A DNA stretch of 64,000 nt from Rhabditoides inermis. Taxonomy: Eukaryota; Nematoda; Chromadorea; Rhabditida; Rhabditidae. The position numbers and the translations under genes were made by a program. The stretch is from the NCBI GenBank assembly GCA_963966185.1, contig CAWZYM010000174.1, positions 738,001-802,000 on the forward strand. The letters run 5' to 3'. This document shows, one piece after another, positions 1-12,700 of this stretch; position 1 is the first letter of the stretch; each line of letters opens with the position of its first letter. The notes below the pieces were generated by a model. It was not told the origin of the DNA, did no database searches, and worked only from the letters and a program-made list of their open reading frames with translations.

Positions 1-3000
1 AGAGCGGCTACGAGCTGCACGACGAGGCGCTGATCGTGAGTTAATGTCTGTTTGTTTATTTCATTTGTTCGTTCTCCATCAAATGTCTTGTCAGGTTGTG
101 GATGAGTTTCGCAGCAAGCTCTCGGCCGAGGAAATTCCACCTGCACTCTTGCAGGTATGTACTCTTTTCTTTCTTGTTGGTCCACATCGCTCTCTTCAGG
201 TTCCGTCTTTCAATCAGAACCTCACTATCGCCAAGGGTCTACAGCGATGCAGCGATCTCAGTCCAAATCGTGAGACATTTCTTTTTACAGTTTGGATATC
301 GGTATATTCAGTTCCGCGCTATGTCTATTACGACCCGTCGAACAACCGCGGGCAGCTCTTCTACAAGAAGTACGCGCCGCATCTCAAGGTGAGTCCTCTT
401 ACTCTACAAATTTCTAATAAACAACTCTCGCAGCGCCTCGACACCCGACACACGTTTATCAGCGACATTGACGTGTCGAAGGCGCGGGCGGTGGAGAAGA
501 CTATCCAGCAGAGGCGTCCCCTAGCGCCCGCCCTCTTCGTCCCCGAGGTAGTCTCCGAGGAGGTGGCCAGGGAACGCGCCCGCGCCGCCGCACAGAAAGC
601 ACTCGAGGTATGTGTCTTTTTCCATTTTAATATTGTTTCACTTTCCGGCTCAACTCGCCGCGTTGTCCGCGCGCAAAGAGCCTTCGACGGAGCGCGCCCA
701 GCCGGTGAGTCGCCGTTTTATTTTCGAAATACAGTGGCTATAGCGATTCCCGATGACTATCTGACTCCTTTGCACCTTTGCAGCTCTCCATCTTGGTTGC
801 CGAGCCGGAGCGTGAGTCGCGGGAGAAGACACTCACCCCGGTGGGCAGCAGCCGGAGGAGGGGAAACAGTGCTAGGAGGTGGGACAAACTTAGTCTCGTA
901 TTTACATGTTCCCATTCATTCATTTCTTTATCCCGATCGGCCACCGCTTATCTTGAAACATCGGATGAATCAGAAATTTTCCCAGGAGTGGATAAATGAC
1001 ACTTTATTCGATATTAGAAACATATCAGAGCAAGATAAATATGATGATCAATGATGTCATGAATTGCAGGTCGATCACGCAACAGCTCATGTCCGACATA
1101 CCCTTCTCGGCCATCATCGGCCAGGGATCGCGCTCGCACTCGCTCGGTACGGGTTGTTTGTGTTTACTTGTTTACCTGATTGTTTACTCGTTTACATAAC
1201 TGTTTACTTCAGAGAACACCCCGTCCCCGTCGCCCCGGGAGCAGCCGGTAAAGAGAGAGTTGGATGATTTGGTGAGTATTTAAATGTTTCGTAATTTAAT
1301 GTCAACGAGACAAAATTACCGTATTCCTCCTTAATTTTCGTAATTGCTATTGTGTGCTACTTGATTCGTCATAAATATTCCGAATTCAATGTATTTCAAT
1401 TCACGCGGTTTCCCTTTGCAGTACGCGGACTCCCCCACGACATCACTGACAGTGTCGTGTAGTGCAGCGATCGCCGCGCCTTCGCCCCGCGCCGATGCCA
1501 CCATCTACTGCCCCGAACTCGTCAGGGAGACCACTGCGATCTCACGTGAGTCTCTACATCATACGCATTGCATTATCGATACAGTGACATTTGGCGAGTA
1601 TACCACTCCTTGCAGTTTTGGCGAGTGTGGCGTGCGCGAGAGAACAACTTCCTCACACGGAGCAGCCCCACTTTGACCTCGCCATGGAGGCGAGTACGGC
1701 GGGAGGGGAGGAGGAGCAGGAGCTGGAGATGGACTACGACAGTGGCGACTACTCTCCGGCCGCGCCGAGTGTGGAATCCACGGACAACGTAGACGATCTG
1801 GCACAGTTCCTGTCGCGGTTCATGCGGCATGGGGACGCCGGCACGCCCAGGAGGGAGAGTGGGATGGAGGAGGGGTCGGATCTGGAGGAGGAGGAGCAGA
1901 GGGAGGAGGAGGAGGTGACGCTGCACCACTCGGCGACCCGGCCCGGGCAGAGGGAGGAGACGAGTGGGGTGGTGGAGGATGTGCAACGGGCGGAGGAGCT
2001 TCTGGTCAAGGTCAAGGAGGTGGGTGGTTTTGATTTAGAAATGGTGCCGTCGACCAATTGTGCAAAACTGTTTGGACCGTTTGTATGAATATGGTGAAAC
2101 GTATTCCGATTAAGGCGTCTTACTCATTAAGCAAAACTGTCTGGACCGCTTGTAAGAGTGTGGTGAAACGTATTCTGATTGAGTTTTCTGACTTAAGCAA
2201 AACTGTTTGAACCGCTTGTAAGATTATAGTGAAACAATTTGATTTGGAAGTGTTACAGTCTCCTTATTGAGCAAAACTGTCTGGACCGCTTATATGATTA
2301 TGGTGAAACGTATTCGGGTTGAAGCTTCTTACTGATTAAGCAAAACTGTCTGGACCGCTTGTAAGAGTGTGGTGAAACGTATTCTGTTTACGTCTTCGCT
2401 CTGATTACACGATACTGTCTGGACCGCTTGTAAGATTATGGTGAAACGTATTCTGACTGATTAAGCAAAACTGTCTGGACCGCTTGTAAGACTATGGTGA
2501 AACGTATGTCTCTCAGCCCACGCTCGCCGCCGTATCGATGGAGGTGGCCTTCTCCCGTCCGTCCGAGTGTTCCTCGGTCGACTCGACTCTCTTTGCGGCT
2601 GCCAGGGACGAGGAGCAGCTGCGCGTAGAGAGACAGAAGGAGCTGGAGGAGATCAGGAAGGGTGAGTTGACTTTGTCATTCCTTCTATTGAATAAGTTGT
2701 TTATTACTATTTACAACGGGGATTTATGTGTTATTCAGTCACTACGTACACTCCGATGCGCCGCCGGCCGGTGAAGTACGAGTCGGCGAGTGATTCGAGC
2801 GACGATGAGGAGATGGAGAAGGAGGAGAAGGAGAGGGAGATGGAGGAGGCGAATGAGGTCAGTCTACATTCTTACCGCTACTGTATTCTTACCTCTCGTA
2901 TACTGTTCTTACTGTCTTCTTACTTACTTGCTTACTTGTTGGGTGTTTGCTGTTCCTTTGTCGTCACTGTCGAACACACGTCGTTTCAGAAGATGGAGTT

Positions 3001-6000
3001 TGCGGTGGCGCTCTTGTCCCTGTCGCGTCTTGATCAGCATGCATCGGCGACTGTTGTGATCCCGCTCGAGACGAGGTGGGGTTGTTTGTTTGTTTGTGTG
3101 TTTGATATAGTCAGCAACCAGCAGGGATTTTGTTACATCGTTCCTTGTTGCTCAATGATCTTTTACTCAATGTATTTACAGACTGGTGCTGGATCCGGTG
3201 CGGCTTCGCGAGCGTTCGGAGGCGCGTGTCTCTCGCACTTTCGACTACAAGAGAGTGCCCAGCGGAGCGCACTGCCAGAGCACCATTGTGTAAGTAGTCT
3301 TTTTGGCACTATTGTACTGTTCTTTTAAAGTTGTTGGACTATATTATATATAGCATGGGTTGTGTGAAAGTGGAAATTATATACCATTTGAAAATGCGCA
3401 ATGGAAGAAGCAACTGGAGCGTGAGGTGGAGAAAATTGAAAATATACATTTGTGCTTCCAGGTTCTCTGATCGTGTTCGTGTGTCGGCGGATCTGCACAT
3501 CTCCGAGACGACTGTCTGCGTGGAGCTCGTCGGAAGGACGGGCGACTTGGAGAAGGTGCTGGCGATTCTGCCCGTGAAGAATGTGGAGCAGGCGGAGGCG
3601 ACTGTGCCAGCTGCTGCGGCTGTCACTATTCCGGAAGAGAAGACGGCAACTGAGACGACAGCAGCTGCTGCCCTAGTGACCGAGCCGTCTGCTATTGTGG
3701 AGGATCTGACGAATATGGAGATCAGTGCAGAGATGGAGACGAGCGACGACCTGGAGGAGGGCGAGCTGCCGGCGCGCTCTCCTTCCGTCGACTCTCTCGG
3801 ATCCGGCAAGCTCGTCATAGACACGGGAGACGAGGACGATGACGAAGCGGTATCGATCAGTTTCTGGAGTATTGATTGTTTCATTCATTACAGATGCCCC
3901 ACGTGGACGATGCGGACGTGTCTATTGATGTGGTGAACGTTAGCGGCGAGGCGGAGAAGAGGAAGGATGACGGTGGGTATACGGTACGTTGTATTTGCAC
4001 TACAGTACTTTTCAGAAGACGCGTGGTCCCGTCGCAGTGAGAGCCTGGCGGACGTGAGTGAGGGAGGCGACATTGAGAAAGTGGGTATTGCTTTTTATCG
4101 ATTGATTATTGATGGATCTAGGCTCTGGCGGCTCATCTTGCGGGCAGCGACGAGGAAGAGGAGGGCGAGGACATCACGGACCAGCTCAAGCGAGTCGTCG
4201 ACAGGGAAAAGGTCCGCTGAGCGCTCTTTCATAACACTTCGCTTAAATGAAATTAATTCAATCAGCTATCGCATTATGTGGATCGTAACTCGAACATGAA
4301 TTATTCACAGAGTAGCGCCGGGAAGTAAAAGTACTTAAATGTAATGGAGTGATTATCTAGACAGTTGTTGACAGTTGACTGTCGACATGATTGTCACATT
4401 GTGATAACGCGCTTCAGATTGGCTCGTCTCCTCCATCCGTCAGTACTAGGAAGACACTTCGCGTGGATGTCTCCGCCCCCTCCACTTCGCGCGTCTCTGT
4501 CAGCCCCGTGATGACTCTGCGCAGCACCACTCACTCGGCCCAACCCAGTCCAGTAAGCCACGCCCCCCGAGGCCCCGCCCACTCGCCCGCCATGTTCCCT
4601 GTGAAGACGATGCCTGTCCACGTGCTGCACACCCCGAAAGTCAAGCTGGTCAGGAATGACAAAGGTAGGTTTTTGTTGTTGTTTACAATAAGTTATTTAG
4701 AATATTACAATTACAATTATCCTGGTTATCAGTGGATGTATGAGATGCGGAGAGGTTAGATAGTTGTAGTTTTGCTCACAAAATGATTTCAGGTGATTTG
4801 GTGGATCCGAGTAAGCTGCACTGGAAGACGGTTGAGCGGCTGCGGCGTATGGAGAAGAAGCTGGAGCAGGAGGAGAAGGAGCGGCGAGAGAAGGAGGAGC
4901 GGGAGGAGAAGCGGCTGCGCATGGAGGAGGAGAAAAGACGGGAACAGGAGGAGAGGGAGAGGCAGCTGCGCTCCCCGACGAGACTGCGAGTCGACCAGAA
5001 AATGCAGGACTCGCCCGTTGGAAAGAGTAAGTTTCAAGGGAATGGCATTATTACGAGTTGGTTTGTGGTTACAATATGACACTGAATGCCACTCACACAA
5101 AAATGAATACACTACTGACCCCAATATATCAATTTTACATTTACTATAAATTTTCTTATAGGAACTCGCCGCACCGAGAAGCTGTTAGAAGCGGGCGCGT
5201 CGCGCGAGCAGGTGGAGAAGAATCGAGCCGCCCCGAGGAGTGAGTATCGATTGATTGATTGATTATATCGATTTGAATGGTATTTAAGTAGCAGTCAGTC
5301 TCTTCAAACGACTTCGTTGCCTTCAAACTACACCCGATATGCCTTGCGATAGCCTTCCAACGCCTTCGGATTACTTCTGATAAAGTTGGCAAAAAAAGAA
5401 AAGACCCACTATCTCCTCCATGGGGGAACAGACCACGAACGGGTGGTACGGTAACTAAGAGCACTGCCAAATTTGAAAGAAAGTAAAACAGGAGCGGTAG
5501 CAGGACTCGAACCTGCGACAGAGCGCACTCCGCAGATTGCTAGGTTAACAGCTAACCGACTGCGCCATTGAGGACGTGGCATGATCCTTTCATTGAGCGA
5601 TGATCTACTGCGCGCTTGTGGTTTTTGTGAAGAAAAGTAGACAATAATGAGACAAGCATGAGAGACGATTTGATTGTTTTCGAAAGCATACGTTTCAGCT
5701 GAAAATGAATGGTTTTCCTTCGCACAGTCCGTCTTTGATTGATCGCAAATCAACTAGGTGTCTCAATACTAGCAAATTGCACACATCGCCTCTATGGCGC
5801 AACCGGTAAGAGATTCGCCTAGCAATCTGTTCGGCTGGTTCATGTCGCGGGTTCGCATCCACTCTACGACAGGTGTTTTGCTGAAGCCTTGCTACCGTAG
5901 CAATCTGCATGCGAATCATAACTTGTGTAAGATTCAGTCAATCCTTTGGGATTTTTGTCCACTTTATGTGTTTGAAGAGACTGACCGCGCGTTTAAGCCC

Positions 6001-8541
6001 CGCAGTGGAAGAAGCAGCTGGAGCGTGAGGTGGAGAAGGAGGCGCGGCGGGAGAGTGCGGTGCTGGCAGACACTGCGGAGAAGCTGCCCTCGCAGGCGGC
6101 ACGACTGCAGAGATTCAACCAGTTCTTCAAGGAGCGAACGCCCTCTGCCACCCCGCCTGCGAGTAGACAGCCCAGTGTCAGCAGGTGAGAGGGGGAGAGA
6201 GGGAGGGAGAGGAAGGGAGGGAGGGAGGCAGAGAGAGAGAGGAGGAAGAGAGAGAGGGAGAGAGAGAGAGGGGGAGACAACGAAAGATAGAAAGAAAGAG
6301 GGGGAGAGAGAAAATGGGAGGAGGCAGCGAGAGAGAGATTGAGAGAGAGAGAGAGAGAGAGAGAGATTGTGCTGTCAGGGCTCCGAGTGTGTCTCGTCCC
6401 GAGTCGCGCGTATCGAGCCGCGCTCTGTCCATTGACGGCGCGTCAACGTCCACTGCTCCCGAGCAGCCTGGCATAAGTGTCAGTCGATTTGGTTCTTTAT
6501 TTTCGTTGTTTGTGTTTTTTTAATGTTCAAGTCAAGTCAAGTCAAGTGTTTATCCGGAATCGTTATAGCTGAATATGACAATCACAATCACAATGATAGG
6601 ATAGGAAGCATACAGTGGGCCAAGATCTTATGGGCTAACGCCGGGGAAAGACAGTTGGGCAGACGAGGTTAGTGGCGGAAGACGATTCTTGATCGATAAT
6701 TCTCCGATACTTGATCGATATTCTTTCCATAGACCATTAGAGTACCATTGTTGATGTGACAGCGCCGGAGACTCTTTTGCTTTGCACATCTCCTCGTATC
6801 TCCTCGCGCCTGAACTGCTTTCACATGAGCTACTTCCCGCCGGCTCAATGGATGTCTTGGGAAGGATTCTTGTCGATGCGCCCGATCATCCGGCAGCGGC
6901 GGGGCAAAATGAAGACCCGACCGCACGCCGCGGGGAAAAGAAGAAGAATCTTCTTCTTTTTTAATGTTATGTCTGTTTTCAGGCGGAGATGCAGAAGCGC
7001 ATCACGGAGCAGCTCAAGTGGATGCAGGCACTGGATCAGGAGAAGAGGGAGCGGGAGAGGATCGCGAGGGAGAAGGAGTGGAAGGAGCAGGATAGGAGGA
7101 AGGAGGAGAGGAGGCAGAAGAAGATGAAGGAGGAGAGACTGGCCAGGGAGAAGCTGGAGAAGGAGCAGAGGGAGAAGGAGAAGCAGACGAGGCGGGAGGA
7201 GGAGCGGATGGCCAAGGAGAAGAGGGAGCAGGAGAAGGCGGAGAGGGACAGACTGGTCAGGGAGAAGGAGCAGGAGAGTAGACGAGAGGCAGAGAGATTG
7301 GAAAAGGAGGCGATGGAGAAGGAGCTGCAGGAGAAGAGAAAGCGAGAGGAGGAGGAGAGGATGGAGGCTGCGAGGAAGGAGCAGGAGAAGTTTGAGAAGG
7401 AGGCTAGGAAGTCTCAGCGATTCAAGAGAGAAGAGCGCAAATCTGTATCTGGTCGATCGACAGAGAAGTCCGATGCTGTGCATCAAGATTCGAAGCCTGA
7501 CATGGTCGCGTCTGTGAAGAAGGTTCATGAGAAGGAGAAGGAGCAGATGCCTGTTCGATCGATGGTGAAGGAGGAGGCAGACCAGCCATCCACATCCAGA
7601 GACACGAAGAAGCGAAAGGTGGGTATCGATTGGATCCTAACGGTATTGTGACAAGGTGCGATGATTCATTTGCAGCGCGTGGCTGTGGAGACCACGCCGA
7701 CTCAATCGCCCCAGACCCCCCGCTCACCCACCAAGAGTCCCCGACGGAAGCGCACCTTCACGGTAGGTTGACGGGGGTACTGTAGAGTGGAGGAATACTG
7801 TAGCGGCTGTTTTATTGTGAATTTCAGGAGGTTATCATGGAGTCGCGCAGTGCCGAAGACGACTTTCTCGATTTCGGCATAAAGCATGCCAAGCCGGGAA
7901 AGTCGCCGGTGAAGTGGGAGAGGTGAGTTGGGGGGAGAGAGAAAGGGAGAGAGAAAGAGGGAGGGAGGGAGGGGGAGAGAGAGAGGTGCGATTCCAGCTC
8001 TTCCCTTGTCCGTTCTTCGAGGCGGATCGCCACTGCGCCGGAAGTGGAGATTCTCGACATCTCTGACGACGACGAGGAGCCCAGTGATGATGTGAGTGCA
8101 TTTTTTTTCTGAAATCGCAATTTTGAACCGGTAATCACGTTTGTATTTGCTGTGTACTCGATTTCCTTTCAGGAGATTGAGATCATTGCGGAGAAGACGC
8201 GCCGTGGCGCCGATGTCGAACTGTGAGTTGGTGATCGATTGATTATTGTTTTTTTTTATTTGTTTGTATTGATTGTCACATGTGATGTAGTGGACAGTCT
8301 GCCTGGCACTAGCGGAAATGTGATTGCAAAATTTCTCCGCAGAAACGAAAGTGCCCTGAGATCATACTTTGTTTCGCGCAAAAACAATGTAGCAGGCATC
8401 GCACGATGGTTGATGATTGCCTCTTTCAGTGACATGGAGCGTATCCGGTTCAAGCGGGAGCGGCCGTCGAATCCGGCCACCATACGGTACCGGAAGTACG
8501 AGACGATGAGCACGTCGTGCAAGAAGAGTGAGTGGCTGATC

Positions 8542-8624
<83 letters not shown>

Positions 8625-9679
8625 CTCCCCTCTCTCTCTATGTGGTACAGTATATGCCACCCTGTCTTGGTCGACTGATCTCACCTATGAGTCATGTCCT
8701 CTCCCCTTGCAGCCCTGTATGCGCCTCCTTACGTGAAGAGTGGCTCGGAGCGGGTGATGGACGATCTGTTGGAGGAGCTGCGCTGCGAGCTGCCCAGTCA
8801 GTTCACTCTTTTCTTCATGTGCATTTTCTCAATTTTCGATATATTCGGTAATCGGTTATGTATGTTTCATCAGCGTATGACATTGAAGTGGGGTAGGAAC
8901 ATGTAATGTGAGTAGTTGGTTAGTAAAAAAATGTTTTGTTAAATAATTCGTGTTCCACCGGCGCATGATATCGTAGTGGAGGGATTTATCATCGAGGGTA
9001 AATGAAGTTTTTGATGAAAAAAGAGAGGGAGTGAAGTACAGTATTTGTAGTTCATACGAATACGAAAATTGATTGTCCAAATTGCTAATATTAAACTTAT
9101 TTCTTGCAGCCGATCGCTTCGTGGACATGGTGTCGTTCTGCCAGCTGCTGATGCTCGAGCAGCCGTGGAACGCCAAGCAGGCACTCTGCGGTGAGCATTG
9201 TGCTTTGTGTTTTGTGTTTTGATCGATGGATGTGTTTTGTGTTCTGATCATGGCTGATATCTTTTCAGTGCCGATCGTCGAGGGTTCGGTGCACAATGGC
9301 TCGATGGATCCGAAGGTATGGGTGGTGTGTTGGCAACTGTGTGTTTCACGAGACAGTCAACACTGGCGGGGTGGTTGTTTGAGCAGTAGTTTATTGAAAC
9401 AACCGATTCGCTTGTGAAGTACATACTATTACGAAGTAGAATGTTGACATGATTCTTTTTTCTCAGCTACCCGACATTTTCACGCGTCCGGCAGCGGAGG
9501 AGCTGCGGTACGCGAGGCAGCTGGGAAGTGGGTGGACAGTCTCTCTCTCCCTCTCTCTCCTCTCCCCTCTCTCCTCTCTCTCTCCTCTTTCCCTCTCTCC
9601 TCTCTTTCTATCTCTCTCTATTCTCTCTCTTCTCTCTCTTCTCCTTCTCTCTTTCTCTCTCTCCTCTCTCTCTCTCTCG

Positions 9680-9725
<46 letters not shown>

Positions 9726-12700
9726 CTCTCTCCCCTCTCCCCTCTCTACTGTCTATTGCAGTGCCAGACGACGACTTCCTCTCGATGACCCTCTCTCAGT
9801 GTGGCATGAAGACGCAGCGTGCGCTGTTGATGAACGGGCCCGATGGAACCAGGAAGCCGGTCACTGCTGCACGGATCAAGAGCTTCTTCCATGGTAAATG
9901 TTGCTCAGTTCTTTTTACCTTTATCTCTTATAACAACCTTATTTTATCTGGGCCTATCTTTCTGGCACATTTCGTTGTAAACACGTCTTTCAGAACTCAC
10001 ATGTGTGACGGTCGGCTCTCTGCACTCGCTCGTCTACCCGATGCGGGACAAGCTCACCCCGGATCAATTGCAGGATGAACTGGTGCGTCACGGGTCTCTC
10101 TCCCTCTCTCCCTCCCTCCCTCCCTCCCTCCCTCTCTCCCTCCCTATATCCATTCTTCCAGATGCTGCACTCGGAGACAGTGCTGGCGGTTCGCGCTCGC
10201 TTCGTGGAGAGTGTCTCTGCGGTCGCTGGTCTGGAGAATGAGAGCAACGTCCACATCACATACCTCAACCAGCTATTCGTGAGTCGTGTTTCTTTGATCT
10301 TTGATCCTACCAGTTATTCTCTCTCTTCCTTTGTTCCAACCAGTCATGCTTCAACCTTGAGTCGTGTTTAATTTCTACGTCTCCGAACAATCTCAAAACA
10401 TCTGTTGTATTAGCCATGACATGAGTCATGAATTATTCCACTACCACTTGCATTTTCAATCGAAGAAACTTGTTTTGGAAACGGGAGAGAATATGTTCTA
10501 GATCTTGCTTCTCTCGGGATGGCGGGAGCTGTTGCGCCAGGGCGTGCAGTACAGGTGTGGTATGATTATTGATTAGTAATCTCGGTTAGCGGGTGACAAT
10601 TTTCCGCCATGTCTGAAGCAGCATCCTTCGTATCTGTATGTTTGTGTAGATGATAGCCCATGGTGGAGCGATTATAGCCATGCTGAGAGTGTAGGTGCTG
10701 AAATAAAAAGAGAACAAATAAAATGATGTTACCTGCTGTCTTCAAAGCTTCAAACATATGCGAAAACTCATCCCCAGACTCACATGTAATGAATGACGAC
10801 GTTGCGTTCGCTCATGAGCCGAACGTAGCTGACGATGGAGGTGTTAGAGGTTTTCCGCTCAGATTTACAATCTGAATACACCATTCGAAAGCTGTTGATC
10901 TACTTAACAACATATAAAAATTCAGCTGCCCTCGTATCCATTAAAGTACCGTAATCTTTGTTTGAAGTTTACTGTATTGAGAGACAAGATTACTGTATTT
11001 TGTGAGAAACATGTTGCACTATTTTCATCGGAGTGTCTCCGAATAGTTATAGAAGACTTTAGCTTTCATAAAAACTTTGAAATATGATATTTCATCGATT
11101 TAGAGCAGAGTTATGGTCAGAAACGTCGATGACTGCCTCCAGCGAGCGTCTGGCGTCTGGAAAATGTAAAAAAGAATCAGCTGTCCTCGTTTCCGTTTAG
11201 GCATATTTTCTATGTAAAGTATGCCTTAACGGAAACGATGGCAGCTGATTTGTTGATATGTTAAAGGAACAGTGGCGACTTATTTTTGCCACAACCTGCC
11301 ACAACTCCTCATTTTCACACGAGCAAAACATTTGGCGGTGACCGGAATCGAACCCGCAATGCTCGGGGGCCACAACGTTGCGCACATGCACTGAACCATG
11401 AAGCAAGTGAGGGCAAAAGCGTCGTTCATTTACGTTTATGTCTCTCGATCCCAACGTGCAGTATATTTGTCGGGTAATTCAAATTTTCGTCTGCATCCTT
11501 GGCAGTGGCAGATTCGCAGATTCGTCGTTCTATCGCAAAAGTTGCAAATGTGTTAGTTTAATATATTTTTTAATAATACTCCGAGTCAAAAATAAGTCGC
11601 CAACGTTCTTTTAAACAGTATAATGAGGGCTTTCAATTTCTACCTCATAAAGTAAATCCTATAACACCTCTCTCGTAAGAACTGTGCGATAGGGGTGGTG
11701 TATGTATTCCTTGCAGATTTTGCTATAGAATAGTCGCAACTATTAGAAAATGGACAAACTGTTTGAATGAAAAAAATAAGTTCTGTGGGAATCGCTGGCT
11801 CAGTCGTGGTTTGCATCTTTCGACAGAAAAGAAACGTGTCTGGATAACGTGTCTGGATTGATCAAGATCAAAGGTTTATTCGGAATCGCAAACATGATTA
11901 TGGCACGTACAAAAACGAAATCACTCATAAGAACCTAAGATGGTCGAGGTTTTTGCGCCGAACAGACGATGCAGGTTCACTAATCGGACTCTTGCATTCC
12001 TATCCATTGAGGGCATTCGTCTTGTGGACCATACCATTGAACCAATATTGACGTAGATGTTGATAATCGATCGATATTCATCGATAATCCAAATGCGCGG
12101 CAACTCCAGTATCCATCTCGGTTCAGAAATGCGGGATGCAACTAACCGCAAGGAACGATATCCACTCCACATAGTGCCAATAGTGATCCAATCCTCGAAC
12201 TAGCGTTGCTGACTTCCATTTGGGCTACTCCGCGCGGGCCCAGCGTTTCTCACGGAGGATTCCAGTTCCAGAACTAGCGGCGACGACGGCCGGCGGAGCA
12301 AGAAATGCCCGACCGGCCGTCGTGGCGAAAATGAATGGAATTCTATTCCATTCCATTTCTTTTCGTCACGGCGGTCGGTCGGGTGCATTTCTCGCTCCAC
12401 CGACCGTCGCCGCCTCAAGTTTGGATTCCTTTGTGAGCACGACTGGGCCCGCACAGAGAAGCCCGATGGAGCAACAGGACGTCATCAACATTGCCGTCCT
12501 CAATGCCCGCTCTCTCCGGACAGAGAGGAGACTATTGGAGATCGAAGAAGCCGTGCAGAAGGTGAAAGTGGACGTTCTCGGGCTATGCGAAGTCAAGCGC
12601 GACGCACCCGGGCAACGTCTGCTGAACCGGAGCCGGTACGAGTTTTACCACAGTGGAGGAGGGAAGAAGCATGGCGTGGGTTTACTAATTAGCCTCGCCT

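Larger units (their letters stand above)
10563..11848 (-). pseudogene. Shattered 7TM chemoreceptor pseudogene
   Basis: The last exon (about 10,563-10,710) encodes a TM7-like segment ending Arg-Lys-Ile-Val-Thr-Arg, nearly identical to the 3' end of the receptor at 47,761-48,944. About 10,790-10,840 holds the preceding block with Ser-Tyr-Val-Arg-Leu-Met-Ser-Glu-Arg. The first exon (11,733-11,848) matches the N-terminus of that receptor but carries a deletion of about 8 nt, so it is frameshifted. TM2-TM6 exons are missing. The RTE at 11,849 was inserted into its first exon, and a second copy of the exon lies at 15,326-15,440. Confidence 0.7.

Noticed and set aside
648..704. Exon starting after TTTCCG, a non-canonical acceptor
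   Set aside because: A normal AG at 679-680 gives a 24-bp in-frame exon, so no unusual splice site is needed.
2058..2508. CRISPR-like array
   Set aside because: Genome is eukaryotic, units diverge and spacers are not unique; it is an intronic minisatellite.
5490..5577. Functional tRNA gene
   Set aside because: A and B boxes and T stem are present but the acceptor and anticodon stems do not form; the same applies to the other tRNA-like hits.
6185..6523. Arg/Glu and Ser/Leu-rich ORFs over purine or pyrimidine tracts (also 8.5, 9.5, 24.5, 25.1 and 49.7 kb)
   Set aside because: They are translations of (GA)n/(CT)n microsatellites in introns.
6845..7528. Leucine-rich minus-strand ORF of 227 residues
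   Set aside because: Antisense of the Lys/Glu/Arg coiled-coil exon at 6,983-7,618 of the giant gene.
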